The notes beneath the pieces were generated by a model. The model saw only the letters and a program-made list of their open reading frames with translations. It ran no database searches and was not told where the DNA came from. The position numbers were made by a program, and so were the translations under genes. DNA of 64,000 nucleotides, taken from positions 206,398,001 through 206,462,000 of the forward strand of contig JBITNC010000001.1 of assembly GCA_050084985.1 (NCBI GenBank). Reading direction: 5' to 3'. Source of the stretch: Nageia nagi. Lineage: Eukaryota > Pinophyta. Below, one piece after another: positions 47,040-59,010 of this stretch. Each line of letters opens with the position of its first letter. The stretch's first letter is position 1.

Positions 47040-47537
47040 TGGGAGAATTGAACTGTAACATGAACAAATCTAAACTTCTAAGATCATATGAAAGTTAACA
47101 ATACACATCTAACAAATTCACAAAATAATCTTACAAAGATAACACAAGATGTAAGTGGTTCCTCCAACTAGGAGTACATCCACTAACTAGATCTCACTTC
47201 TTAACAAATATGAACTCTTACAATTCTCTTAACTCATCTTCTAAACACTATCCTATAGCAAAACATTACTTCACAAATTGGTGTGGAATCACATAGAGGG
47301 AGCTTTTTATTTATAGGTCAAAATCTCTCTTTGGATCAGCCTTTTATCCAATGTACAAAAGCATGACATGCACACCCTTTTACCCAAGGGGCATACTCAT
47401 GACATGGAGTGTAGGATAAGTTACATTATCATATTCACTTAAATACTTAAGGTATCAAATGATACCCTTAAGTATTAGTGAACTTACATAGAAGATTATT
47501 ATAAAATCTTTACAATAATGCATTATACATTCCAACA
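47040..47537 (-). repeat. Extra D-type LTR created by the tandem duplication
   Basis: A 498-bp LTR on the minus strand, starting TGTTGGAATG, preceded on that strand by the purine tract AAGGGAGAG (47,538-47,546). The five bases at its outer end are CCATA (47,035-47,039), one mismatch from the TCATA right of element D. Confidence 0.85.
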
Positions 47538-48557
47538 CTCTCCCTTAATGCAACATTGGGATAGAACAAATAAGAGAGAAGAAAGAGAGAAAGTAAGAGA
47601 GTTCTCTTCCCAACAGATACAACAGAGATGAAAACTTTTTATATATTTGTGAAGTAAAAAAGATCTAGCTTGAGACTCATTACTTTGCTAAATACAATCA
47701 TTAACCATAACTAATTTCAATGTACATAAAGTAATTATCTAACTAGAAGTCATGAAGAGTCTTCAAGAGCTTGCATACCCAAAGTAAGTAACCTATAGGT
47801 CATAAGTAGCTCAAATAACAAGATTAGTTGGATGCAACATATTTATATCAACAAAGATAGATGAATCACATAAATTCCATCATGAACAGATCAATGGTGC
47901 ACTATAAGTCATCACAAAGATGCCATGCCAAAAAACTCATAATCACCTACTGTATACAAAACATGTATTGATTATCATTACAAAATAGAGCATACACATA
48001 TGAGTTCTTCACATATAGATAACTAAGCAGTGCTAAAAGATACATAAGAGTTCTTCACACATTAATAACTGAATAGTGCTAGATCGGCCAATCTTTTTAC
48101 TTTTAAAATTTTATACAATAAGTTCCTCATGTAGAGCAAACTTACCACAAAAGTGTATAACAAAATCAACACTATACAATACAAAATCCTTTTAAAGGTG
48201 AAGTTGTCATCATAGATATGAATTTAACATAAGAGTTTTTGTTATGGTCAAGGAAGAGGGTAGCTTCAAAGGCATAAAACCTCTTGAGACTATAAGTAAG
48301 ATAATTGTTAATAGATGATGTGTTAAATTAGCTTATACATATGCATTAAGGTCAAAAGTAAAGAGATGTCCTGATCCTCATATGCTCGTGATCCATCCTT
48401 AATACCTACGATCACTCACTCATGGGAAGTTTGGAGAGTACATGTAAAGAATATTGTACGAGTAACTATGAAGATTTATATTCACTATAGAGCTCATGGC
48501 CTAAGGAGTTTTTAAATGATGTATTTATTATTATTGGACGTACTAAGCTAATCAATA

Positions 48558-49055
48558 TGGGAGAATTGAACTGTAACATGAACAACTCTAAACTTCTAAG
48601 ATCATATGAAAGCTAACAATACACATCTAACAAATTCACAAAATAATCTCACAAAGATAACATAAGATATAAGTGGTTCCTCCAACTAGGAGTACATCCA
48701 CTAACTAGATCTCACTTCTTAACAAATATGAACTCTTACAATTCTCTTAACTCATCTTCTAAACACTATCCTATAGCAAAACATTACTTCACAAATTGGT
48801 GTGTAATCACATAGAGGGAGCTTTTTATTTATAGGTCAAAATCTCTCTTTGGATCAGCCTTTTATCCAATGTACAAAAGCATGACATGCACACCCTTTTA
48901 CCCAAGGGGCATACTCATGACATGGAGTGTAGGATAAGTTACATTATCATATTCACTTAAATACTTAAGGTATCAAATGATACCCTTAAGTATTAGTGAA
49001 CTTACATAGAAGATTATTATAAAATCTTTACAATAATGCATTATACATTCCAACA
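48558..49055 (-). repeat. Element D 3' LTR
   Basis: A 498-bp LTR within the second unit of the tandem duplication. It matches 47,040-47,537 almost exactly and 56,415-56,909 with more differences. Confidence 0.9.
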
Positions 49056-49754
49056 CTCTCCCTTAATGCAACATTGGGATAGAGCAAATAAGAGAGAAGA
49101 AAGAGAAAAAGTAAGAGAGTTCTCTTCCCAACAGATACAACAGAGATGAAAACTTTTTATATATTTGTGAAGTAAAAAAGATCTAGCTTGAGACTCATTA
49201 CTTTGCTAAATACAATCATTAACCATAACTAATTTCAATGTACATAAAGTAATTATCTAACTAGAAGTCATGAAGAGTCTTCAAGAGCTTGCATACCCAA
49301 AGTAAGTAACCTATAGGTCATAAGCAGCTCAAATAACAAGATTAGTTGGATGCAACATATTTATATCAACAAAGATAGATGAATCACATAAATTCCATCA
49401 TGAACGGATCAATGGTGCACTATAAGTCATCACAAAGATGCCATGCCAAAAAACTCATAGTCACCTACTGTATACAAAACATGTATTGATTATCATTACA
49501 AAATAGAGCATACACATATGAGTTCTTCACATATAGATAACTAAACAGTGCTAAAAGATACATAAGAGTTCTTCACATATTAATAACTGAATAGTGCTAG
49601 ATCGGCCAATATTTTTACTTTTAAAATTTTATACAATAAGTTCCTCATGTAGAGCAAACTTACCACAAAAGTGTATAACAAAATCAACACTATACAATAC
49701 AAAATCCTCTTAAAGGTGAAGTTGTCATCATAGATATGAATTTAACATAAGAAT

Positions 49755-52700
49755 TCAAACTTCACTCTCTCTTGAAGGTAACTTTACCAACCCTATAGCA
49801 TCCTTAAGCTTACAAAACTAAGCTTTTGAGAGGGGCTTGGTGAACAAATCAGTAGAGTTTAAGGTGGATGGATAATACTCTAGGTGTATGATGCCATCAA
49901 GAACCTTCTCTCTAATAAAAGAGGCATGAATTTTCATATGTTTTATTCTCTGATGGAATATAGGATTCTTAGCTAAAAAAATAGTTGAATAATTGTTTGA
50001 AAAAATCAAAGATGAGCCACCTTTCTTATACCTAATTTTTTTCAAAAGATGCTTTATCTAAATGGCTTTTTAGGCTTCAATAGACATGGCATGGTATTCA
50101 GCTTCTATAATAGAAAGAGAAATAGTAGGCTACTTCTTAGAAGTCCAAGAGATAGCATTTAAAATAATGCTAAACACATACATAGAGGTTGATTTTCTAT
50201 CATCTCTATCTTCTCCATAGTCAAAATTTAAGAATTTAGAGAGAATAAATAAGGGTAACTTAGAATACTTGAGAGCAACATCTTTAGTCCCTGTAACATA
50301 CCTCAAGATTTGCTTAATAGCATTGAGGTGCTCAACATATGGTTTATACATGAATTAAGCTATCAAATTCATTGCAAAGGTAATATCAAACCTAGAACTA
50401 GTCAAATATAAAAGACTACCAAATAATTACCTATAAGCTATAGCATCAGCTAACTAAGAGTTGGAGTTCAAAGAAATAGTGATTTCAGGAGAGATTGAGA
50501 TCACAACATATCTACATTCCATCTAAACTTTTGCAAGATATCTGATATATACTTAAATTAATTGAGATAAGTACAATTTTTATTTTGATACACTTTCATT
50601 TCAAGATAGTAGTACAAGAGACCAAGATCAATTATTTCAAATGTTACCTTAAGTTTAGATATGCACTCTTGAATGATTTCATCATTATTCCTAGTTATCA
50701 AAATATTATCCACATAAAAGAGAATTAATACCACATCTTTTTTCTAATTGAGCACATATAGATTAAAATAAAAAAATACTTAAAGAATATAAATTTTTTA
50801 AAGTACCTTAAAATCTTTTGTACCAAGCTTAAGTGCTTTCTTAAGTCTATACAATGATTTCTTTAGCTTGCACACAAAACTCTTTACCTTTTATAATAAA
50901 CCCTTCTAGTTGATTCATGAAGATTTTCACATCTAAATCACCATTGAAAAATGCACTCTTAATGTCAAATTGAAAAATTTTCCATCTTTAAGCTATAAAA
51001 AGAGTAAGAATAATCCTTATAGTAGGCATCTTTGCCATGGGAGCATTGGTTTTCTCATAATCTACATTGTATTTCTAAGAAAAACCTTTAGCTACTAACC
51101 TTACCTTGTATTTCTTAATATCTCCAACTGAATTGAATTTGACTTTGTAGATTCACTTATTACCAATCATATTCTTCTCATTGAAATAAGAAACCAAGTC
51201 CTATGTTTTATTTTTCATAAGCACTTCATACACCATTTTTATGGCTTCCATCTAGCACTCATACTTTGAAGCTTCTTTGAAGGATAAGGGGTCATGCTTC
51301 TTATCAATCTTGGTAAATAAAGATTTGTTTAAGGTCCTTCTCCATGTTAAGCTTTAAGTTGGAGAGTTTTGTTCTAGAGATGACTTCTTTAGATTAATAT
51401 CTAATCATCTGGGTGCAACTTTAGAGTCCTCTAGATCATCAACATCCTTATTAGAAGTAGATTTTTTAAGAAATTCATTAAACTTTACATCCTTTGAAAT
51501 AAACACAACTTTGTAGGATGAAGACTAGAACTTGTAGCCTCTATTTTGATTATCATAACCCACAAAGATGCACTTTTCAACTCTTTTGTCTAACTTTTTT
51601 CTTTTTTTAGAAATAATGAAAGAGAATGATTCATAACCAAATACTCTAAGGTGAGAAATGTTAGGTTTTCTTCTTGACCATACTTCAAAAAGAGTTTTAC
51701 CTTGAACAACTTTTGTAAGACACTTATTCAAGGTGTAAATAGTAATGCTCATAACTTCACCCTATAAGAAACTAGGAAGATTACCCAACATGCATCTAAA
51801 GATTTTCATAATTATTCTATTTTTCTTTTCAATAACACCATTCTGCTGAGAAGTGTAAGGAATCATAAATTACCTTTTGATTCTATACTTAGCATAATAC
51901 TCATTAAACTCATTACTGCTATATTCTCCTCCATTATTTGATCTTAACATCTTGATTTTAAGGTTAATTTGATTTCTAACAAAGACCTTAAAAATATTAA
52001 AACTCTTAAAGGTTTGATCTTTATGCTTAAGTAGATACCCAAAGGTCATCATACTAAAGTTATCAATAAAGGTAAAAGTATAAGATGCTCGTCTAAGTAA
52101 TTTAATTTGAAACATACCCATGAAATCTGAATGCACAAGTTGAAGAGGTTGAGATGCTCTTGCCTTATCTTTTTCAAACTTTTATCTATGCATCTTATCA
52201 AGAATTCACTTTTCGTATAGATCAATCGAAGGAGAAATTGAAGGAAATTTTTTTATAAGTTCTTGGTCTTTTATGACTTGAATACTCTTATGGTTGAGGT
52301 GTCCTAAACATTGATGCCAAAGATTACTTCTAAAATACACACTTGTAGGAATATACATTTTTTATAGAACTTGATCCATAATGTAGAGATCATATTTCAT
52401 TGATCCTTTAACCAAATGGCAAGTCCTTTCTTAATGCACCAAGATTAAGAATCGAACTCAAAAGAGTACCCTTTTCTAGTAACTTGGATCATGGAGAGAA
52501 GGTTCATCCTTAACTTAGGAACATAGAGAACATTTTCAAGAACCATTTTATGAATCAACACACTTTCAATTCCTTGGAATTCAAAGGTAGAGCTATCATC
52601 TATCATAATTGCATCTTTTTTATACTTGCAAAAGTTCTCAAACTTTTTTTTTTCAAAGCATAAATAATTAGTGCAACCAGAATCAACAATCCAATTAGAA

Positions 52701-53690
52701 GAAGAAAACCGAGACATGGAGTAGAGCATCATAGCAAAACCAATTTGAATATTCTTCTTTCTTTTGAAATTTTTTACATTTTTATTACCTTTGTTATTTT
52801 CCTCTTTTTTTTTATAGCAATCAACTTCTTTATGACCTTGTATGCCACAATAGTTATAATTATGATCAAATTTGTTTTTAGAATATGTATTGTTTGCTTT
52901 ACCTTTTTCATATTTTACTTGAAATGGTTGTTTTTATCATTATTCCTATTACTATTGTTGTTGTTCTTATTGTTACCATTATTCCTACTACTATAGCTAT
53001 TACCTCTTATCTCAAACTTTTTGAAGGAAGAAAGATAAGATTTCTTTTGATGGTTTAACTTTTTTTTGAAAGGAGTTTTGGATGCTCCAAGAGCAATGTT
53101 GTTATCCTTAGGAGAAAAAATCAAGACCTTTTTACTAACATTTTTCTTATGTTGTGAAAAGAGTCTAGAAAGGTTCTCAAAGGAGAAGACTTCTTCTTTT
53201 TTATCAAGCATTATTTTTATAACTGTCATAAAGTTTTTAAAATTTGAAGAAAGTCTTTAAAGAATGTTGAAGACCATGAACTTATCAATGATTCAATTGC
53301 ATCTACAAGAAACAAGTTGGGTCTTCAAGTTAATAATTTTGTTTAAATATATAACCATATTTTCATCTTTCCCTTGATGAGATTGAAGCAATTTTTGAAA
53401 AATGATGAACCTTCTTGAGAACTTTGAACCAAAGTAGATTTGCTTAAGCTCATCCCAAGCTTTCTTTATCAAGATTGAAGAGAAAATCATCAAAATCATA
53501 TCATCTAAAAATACATAAAATATCATAAAAGTTGCCAATTCATTATTTATATTGTAATCTTTTAGTACCTTCTCATTTATAGGATGTACAAAGTTCTCAT
53601 TCACTATTTACCAAAGCTTTTTTACCTATAATTTAGCTCTCATCTGAGGTTCTCAAATACCAAAGTTGGAACCATCAAAAATGTGTTTGG
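49755..53690 (-). pseudogene. Element D gag-pol polyprotein, broken
   Basis: Copia order: gag pieces 53,604-53,293 and 53,229-52,915, with NELATFMIFYVFLDDMILMI and a Lys/Asn-rich stretch; zinc knuckle with NYCGIQGHKEVDC, in which the first Cys is Tyr; protease and pre-integrase (52,732-52,445) with WIVDSGCTNYLC; integrase (52,136-51,525) with FIDNFSMMTFGYLLKHKDQ and LRSNNGGEYSSNE; reverse transcriptase (about 51,280-50,560) with DVKIFMNQLEGFI and YVDN at 50,705-50,716; RNase H (50,351-49,755) with DYGEDRDDRKSTSMY, EAEYHAMSI and TDLFTKPLSKA. The catalytic YVDD has become YVDN and the integrase SDNG has become SNNG. Stops and frameshifts occur throughout. The stop is TGA at 49,757-49,755. Confidence 0.88.
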
Positions 53691-56400
53691 ATAAAAATAA
53701 AAATTTTATTTGCTACATAAGAATATGAAAAAATAATAAGCATATAGTTTAATAAACAACATTACATATTATATTTAATTAACTAAGACATGCTTGATTT
53801 GATTCACAAGTGTAATTATTTTACAATTTGAATATACATCCTATGTATTCAAATACTTTTTCATCACCAAGAATCATAGATGCAGAGTGACATTGTTAAA
53901 GTTTATTTTCTTATCTAAAAATTAAGCTTTCACTTAGATGCCTACATAAGAAGAGCTCAAGTACTACCAATTCTCAACCAATTCATCTTGGTCAGTATTA
54001 TACTCTCACAAGAAGAAGTACCTACTATTTTTTAAGGTTATGATGTTTATTAGATTAACCAAATATTAATTTTGATTAAATTTTAAATTATTCTCTTATA
54101 TTATCAGAATAATATTTAAATGGATATATGAACATGTGGTATCACTATACACATGTCTATCCATCTATTAGAGTTATGTCTAGACCAACAAAGGACTTAG
54201 GGGTAATTGAGAAGTATAAACTTTTTACCATTTGGATCATCAAATTTAAAGGCTTCAATTTGCCTATCCTCACATCATAGCTCTCTAAATAAGTCAAGTT
54301 GCAAAATGTATGTGCAGATGTATTCATTTTAAAGGGTTGCTCATTTCAATGTTTGCATTTTCATTTGCATAAGCAAATAAAGCAAAATTAAAAATATGAA
54401 AAAAAGATCATAAGTAAAATATCATCTATTCAAAATTTGAAGCCTAAGTATCCAATGAATTTTATTTACCAACCCTTAAAGGACATATTTTATATTAATC
54501 TTAATTTTTGTACTAGTCCATTATAGCATAAGGAAGTAATTGCATCATAACTGAACAATTTAAGTAATAAGCATGCATCATTGAATTAAAAAAATCTTAA
54601 ATCCTAAGCATGTACCATTAACTTAAAAAATAAATAAATAAATCCTAACCATGCATCATTAACTTAAAAAATTAAGTCCCAAGTATGTACTATTAACTTA
54701 AAAACTTTAAGTCCTAAGTGGGCATCATTAACTTAAAAAATTTAAGTCCTAAGTATGCATCATTAACTTAAAAAATTTAAGTCCTAAGTATGTATCATTA
54801 ACTTAATTTACATTTATCTATTGCTTTGCAAAAAAATACTTAGTATGCATTAAGAATGTATTGTCATATTTGCATAAGTTAACAAAATAGAGATGCAATA
54901 TTTTATCTAACATGCTGTAGAAAAAATTTGTAGTAAAAGAAATATAAATTCCCCCTCTTTTACTTAAAAAATGGATCCCTAAAAGATTGCATATTTTATC
55001 ATAAAAATACCTCTTAAAAATTTTTATCAAGGTAAATATTTAGCTAAAAAATTGGCTCCAAAAAGGTAAAGGGTTTTTTTACAATTGTTATTTAAGGCAA
55101 CACATCTTTTCAAAAAAAAAGATTAACTATGTAGAGTTAAAGCTTTAAAATTTCTTAAAAAATCATGATGATAATGATAGATTTTTCTTTTTTAACAACA
55201 TACTTATTATTACCCTTGAGAGAAATTAATGAGGAGTACTAAAAAATAGAGGCATGTACTCAAAAGCAATTGAATCCATTTTATACAAGTCATCATTGAT
55301 TTATATCAAAAAAGGCAAGCAACCATAAGAGAGAAAAATAAATGCACAAACTATTTTAAATAACTTGCAAGTAACTTTAAAAAATTAAATACAAGATGGT
55401 AGTCCTTGTTAGAGGGGAGTAGAAAATTATGGAAGGTACATTTAAATAGGCCACCAAAAGAAGAGGACAACAGAGATCAATCACCAAGATAAGAGGTCTA
55501 AAAAAAGTGGCTAAGTAAGGAGGAGGTGAGAAGTTTTGTGTTCTTTTTTTTTTTTTTGGTGCCACCAAAAGGTAGCCAACTGCTACTAGTTAGCCATCAT
55601 GGTCTAGCCATTACAAGTTGATCGAGGCCACCACATGTTGGCCACTACCATAATGGTCTAGCCATTGTGAGCTAGCCCTAGCCATCGTAGACTGGTTGAG
55701 GTCACCATGTGGCCACCAATTGGTGAAGTCTTTTATGGGCTAGCCAATGCCACCACATGGTTAGTTGCCACCATTGCATTCTAGCCATCATGAGCTGGCT
55801 CTGGCTATCATAGACTAGCTAAGGCCATCACGGGCCAACCGAGGCCACTACATGGTAGATGGCTAGGGGGGCCAATTGTTTTTTAAATATATATTTTTAT
55901 AAAAAATTCATATATAATTTTTTAAAAAAAAAATAGGTGTAAATTGGAAAAAAAAAATTGAACACTCCTTCCCCTTTTTTTGAAATTTTTTATTTGTAGA
56001 ATAGATACAAAAAAATTGCAATTTAAAAAAAAAATCTTCATTTCATACTTTGTAAAAAAAATTCTCAATTTTTTTTAAAATAGCTTAAATAAGAATTTCA
56101 AATTTTTGTACACTAACTTCTTTAATATTTTTCAAAGAATTAGCAATATGCTATGTAATTTTTGAAAACAAATTGTAACTTAACACAAGAAGTTAGTATA
56201 AAAAATTAAACATATTGCAATATATATATATATATATATATATTGAAAAAAAATAACACATATTGTGTTAGTATAACAATGAAATAATTTAAAAGAAATA
56301 ATCAAACAAGAAGGAATTTATAACTAGTCTTAGTTTTACCTCAATAAAGGATTGTAGGTTGAAGAATGAATACATCTAAGATGAAGAGCTTCTACACTAA
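53691..56400 (-). other. Leader of element D with two minisatellites
   Basis: An untranslated stretch of 2.7 kb. At about 54,580-54,800 an array of about six copies of a roughly 35-bp unit (AAGTCCTAAGTATGCATC ATTAACTTAAAAAATTT) is present; related diverged units occur in C. At about 55,580-55,865 a GC-richer array of related units (CTAGCCATCATGAGCTGGC, GAGGCCACCACATG) has no counterpart in C. An (AT)n run is at about 56,220-56,243. No gene is seen. Confidence 0.65.
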
Positions 56401-56412
56401 GCTCTAATATCA
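56401..56412 (-). other. Primer-binding site of element D
   Basis: On the minus strand TGATATTAGAGC, two bases inside the LTR, matches the initiator-Met tRNA primer site TGGTATCAGAGC at 10 of 12 positions; both differences are transitions. Confidence 0.75.
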
Positions 56413-56414
56413 AA

Positions 56415-56909
56415 TGAAAGAATTGAACTATAACATGAACAACTCTAAACTTCTAAGATCATATGAAAGTTCAAATTTACATCTAATAAATCATAAAGCA
56501 ATCTCACAATGTAACACAAGATGTAAGTGGTTCCTTCAACTAAGAGTACATCCACTAACTAGATCTCACTTCTTAACAAATATGAACTCTTAAAATTCTT
56601 CTAACTCATACTCTAAACATAATCATATAGCAAATCTTTACTCTACAAATTGGTGTGTAATCACAAAGAGGGAGCCTTCTATTTATAAGCTAAAATCCTT
56701 CTTTGGATCAGCCTTTTATCCAATGTACAAAAGCATGACATGCACATCTTTTTATCCAAATATCATGCTCATGACATGGAGTGTAGGACAAGTTATATTA
56801 TCATATTCACTAAAATGCTTAAGGTATCAAATGACACCCTTAAGTATTAGTGAACTTACATAGAAGATTATTATAAAACCTTTACAATAATACATTATAC
56901 ATTCCAACA
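56415..56909 (-). repeat. Element D 5' LTR
   Basis: A 495-bp LTR. On the minus strand it starts TGTTGGAATGT and ends TTCAATTCTTTCA. A TATA-like TATAAAT is on the minus strand at 56,691-56,697. Confidence 0.9.
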
Positions 56910-56914
56910 TCATA
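56910..56914. repeat. Target-site duplication of element D, right copy
   Basis: TCATA, to be compared with CAATA (48,553-48,557) and CCATA (47,035-47,039). The agreement is 4 of 5 with the latter. Confidence 0.5.
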
Positions 56915-58100
56915 TGTTAAAAGTTATGATCTTTGTATTATTTAAACTCTTTTTGAAAAGTATTGGATTCGTCCATGGTTAGCATTTATCTTATTAGATG
57001 ATCAATGATACCTAGTATAGTATACAAGACAAAGACAAAGAAGATTTACTAATGACATATTTTAGGAGTATGCTTTCAAATTCTACTACAAAACTATTCT
57101 AATTTCTCTCCTTGTAATAACTTGTGTAATAAAGGTAGTCTCATCTATTGTATGAATTATAGTTAAATAAGATACTTTAGTTGATTAAAATATTTCTTTA
57201 TTTCCTATTAATTATTGAATGAATTGTTAACTTTGTGATCTAATGAGTTTACAACTTACATAATACATTAATGAAGTGGGAAAATTAGGGTTTAAAAATA
57301 CCACCTAGGTTTTATGATCACACATATGAAACCAAAATTGATTATGGTTTTATTTATTTACAAGTTATCTCAAACATTTATTTGCACTTAAACTAGTAAA
57401 TCTTTACGACATAACAAGTACACCTCAAGTTTAAGGATACGATAAATAAATCCAAATAAAATAAGGGTGCAATTATCAAGAATATTCTCTCATAAGTGAG
57501 GATAGGAATGTTCGATGAATGAATACTTGTACTTACAAATAAAGGATGAATACTAAATAAAGTTCATAAGGTATTAATATGTAATACATGTGGTATATAA
57601 GTCTATTAATAGTAAACCTAGTGAATTAAATAGATCAACCAAAAAAAATCATTATTCCTAAATTTAGGGATTTTAGATGGTGAAAGCTAAGTTTCATTAC
57701 ATTGGTGTCAAAGTGGTTTTAAATTAGGAAATGGGTAAATTGATAAGAAAAGGGTGATCCTAACTTATTCCTCATCTTGTAGTAAAATTTTTAAGATATA
57801 ACAAAATGGTATGGCCTTAGACTTTGTTACCTCTAGCATCGGATATCCTATCCAACATAGATGATACATTATCATACTATGAATTATGGACTTCAAAATT
57901 CAATGACACTCTAAGGTTGGAAAAGGAAAAAGCTAAACTCTAATAGATTTGATACTAGGAATTATCCAAGGAAACAGGGAAAGACATTTCTCTCCTATAG
58001 AGAAAATCACTTATCAGACTACTAGGAGGAATAAGTACTTAGAAAAATAGAATGAGACTCAAGGCCTATAGTTGTAAGGGAAAGGTTTGAAGAAAGAGAT
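56915..58100. other. Element E internal sequence, no gene seen
   Basis: AT-rich sequence continuing E's interior after D. I recognise no domain in any frame. Confidence 0.4.
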
Positions 58101-59010
58101 ATTTTTGCAAACAACATTACAAGTGAAACAAGAGTTCTCCATGAAAAATTATATGGATAATGTGAACTTGAAGATACTTAAATTTTAAGATTCATATCCT
58201 TCTTCTTGTGGAAGAAAATCTTATTCAAATTACAACTCCACTAGTAGTTAGGCCAAACCATGAAATGAACCTATGGACAGTAATTGAGAAGCTAAATGCC
58301 ATGGGGGCTAGTGTACATATGGAAGAGATATATTTCATTAAAGGGATAGAGTATATCATGAATTAGAAGATGTTTTATATTTTGTAATGAAAAATATTAT
58401 AAATAAAGTTCTTATTTTGAATTATAACAAAGTGAATTTTGAACACATCTTAAATGTATATGTCATTTTATTTTAGTATGGTAGTTAAAAAGAAGCCTAA
58501 AAAATGGAAGAAATATTAATAGAAAGTGAAAGAGAAAAAGCACCTAAATACCTTGTAGAAGTAAAGGATGACACCATCATGTAAAACTTCCTTGATTTAC
58601 AAAAGAAAAAAAGAAAGAAAAAGCTACAAGAAGTAGCCACTTTAAGAAAGGGAAATAATACAATGATCAACAAACCTAATGCAAAAAGAGATTTTCCTCT
58701 ATTATGTGGAAGAAATGTTTTTTCCCTCACTCCTTAAATCATTGAGTACATTTGATAAGGATTCAAAACATTTCACTATCTAATGAGGAGCCCAATGAAA
58801 TGGTATTTGAGGAAGATCCCACTAGTAAATAAGAATGAAAAGAATGGAAGGAATTGCTTTATGTACTAAATAATACTAAATCCTTCCTAAATGTATTGTT
58901 CATTCTATCTTATGAGAAATAGAATTCTCATCTTTTGAAATACATAAAAAGTTATACTATCAAATAGAAGTGTATAGATTACAAAAATTTGAACTTTATT
59001 ATTAGTATCC
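58101..59010 (+). pseudogene. Degraded reading frame of unknown function in element E
   Basis: On the plus strand short open stretches succeed one another in shifting frames: VVRPNHEMNLWTVIEKLNAM with GASVHMEEIYFIKGIEYIMN (about 58,200-58,360), MEEILIESEREKAPKYLVEV (from about 58,504), a Lys-rich piece, and NKPNAKRDFPLLCGRNVFSL (to about 58,735), then NEEPNEMVFEEDPTSK. The composition looks like former coding sequence, perhaps gag, but I recognise no family. Confidence 0.35.

Larger units (their letters stand above)
46716..49751. repeat. Tandem duplication, two 1,518-bp units
   Basis: Units are 46,716-48,233 and 48,234-49,751. Each has about 324 bp of E internal sequence, a complete D-type LTR (47,040-47,537 and 48,558-49,055) and about 696 bp of the D 3' untranslated region. 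I count about 18 single-base differences and no indel, near 98.8 percent identity, which is closer than the two ends of D are to each other. The three bases AAG before unit 1 (46,713-46,715) equal the last three bases of each unit. Confidence 0.93.
48558..56909 (-). mobile_element. Element D: Ty1/copia LTR retrotransposon, decayed, nested in element E
   Basis: An 8.35-kb element on the minus strand. 5' LTR is 56,415-56,909, primer site 56,401-56,412, leader about 53,700-56,400, gag-pol about 53,690-49,755, polypurine tract AAGGGAGAG at 49,056-49,064 and 3' LTR 48,558-49,055. The five bases right of it are TCATA; left of the two LTR copies are CAATA and CCATA, so a five-base duplication with later mutation is likely. 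It is the same family as C, in opposite orientation. Confidence 0.88.

Noticed and set aside
46716-49751. Tandem duplication as an assembly error
   Set aside because: About 18 scattered differences between the units argue against simple duplication of reads, though long reads would settle it.
56220-56243. (AT)n run and other simple repeats (T run near 34,040)
   Set aside because: Ordinary microsatellites in AT-rich leaders without further signal.
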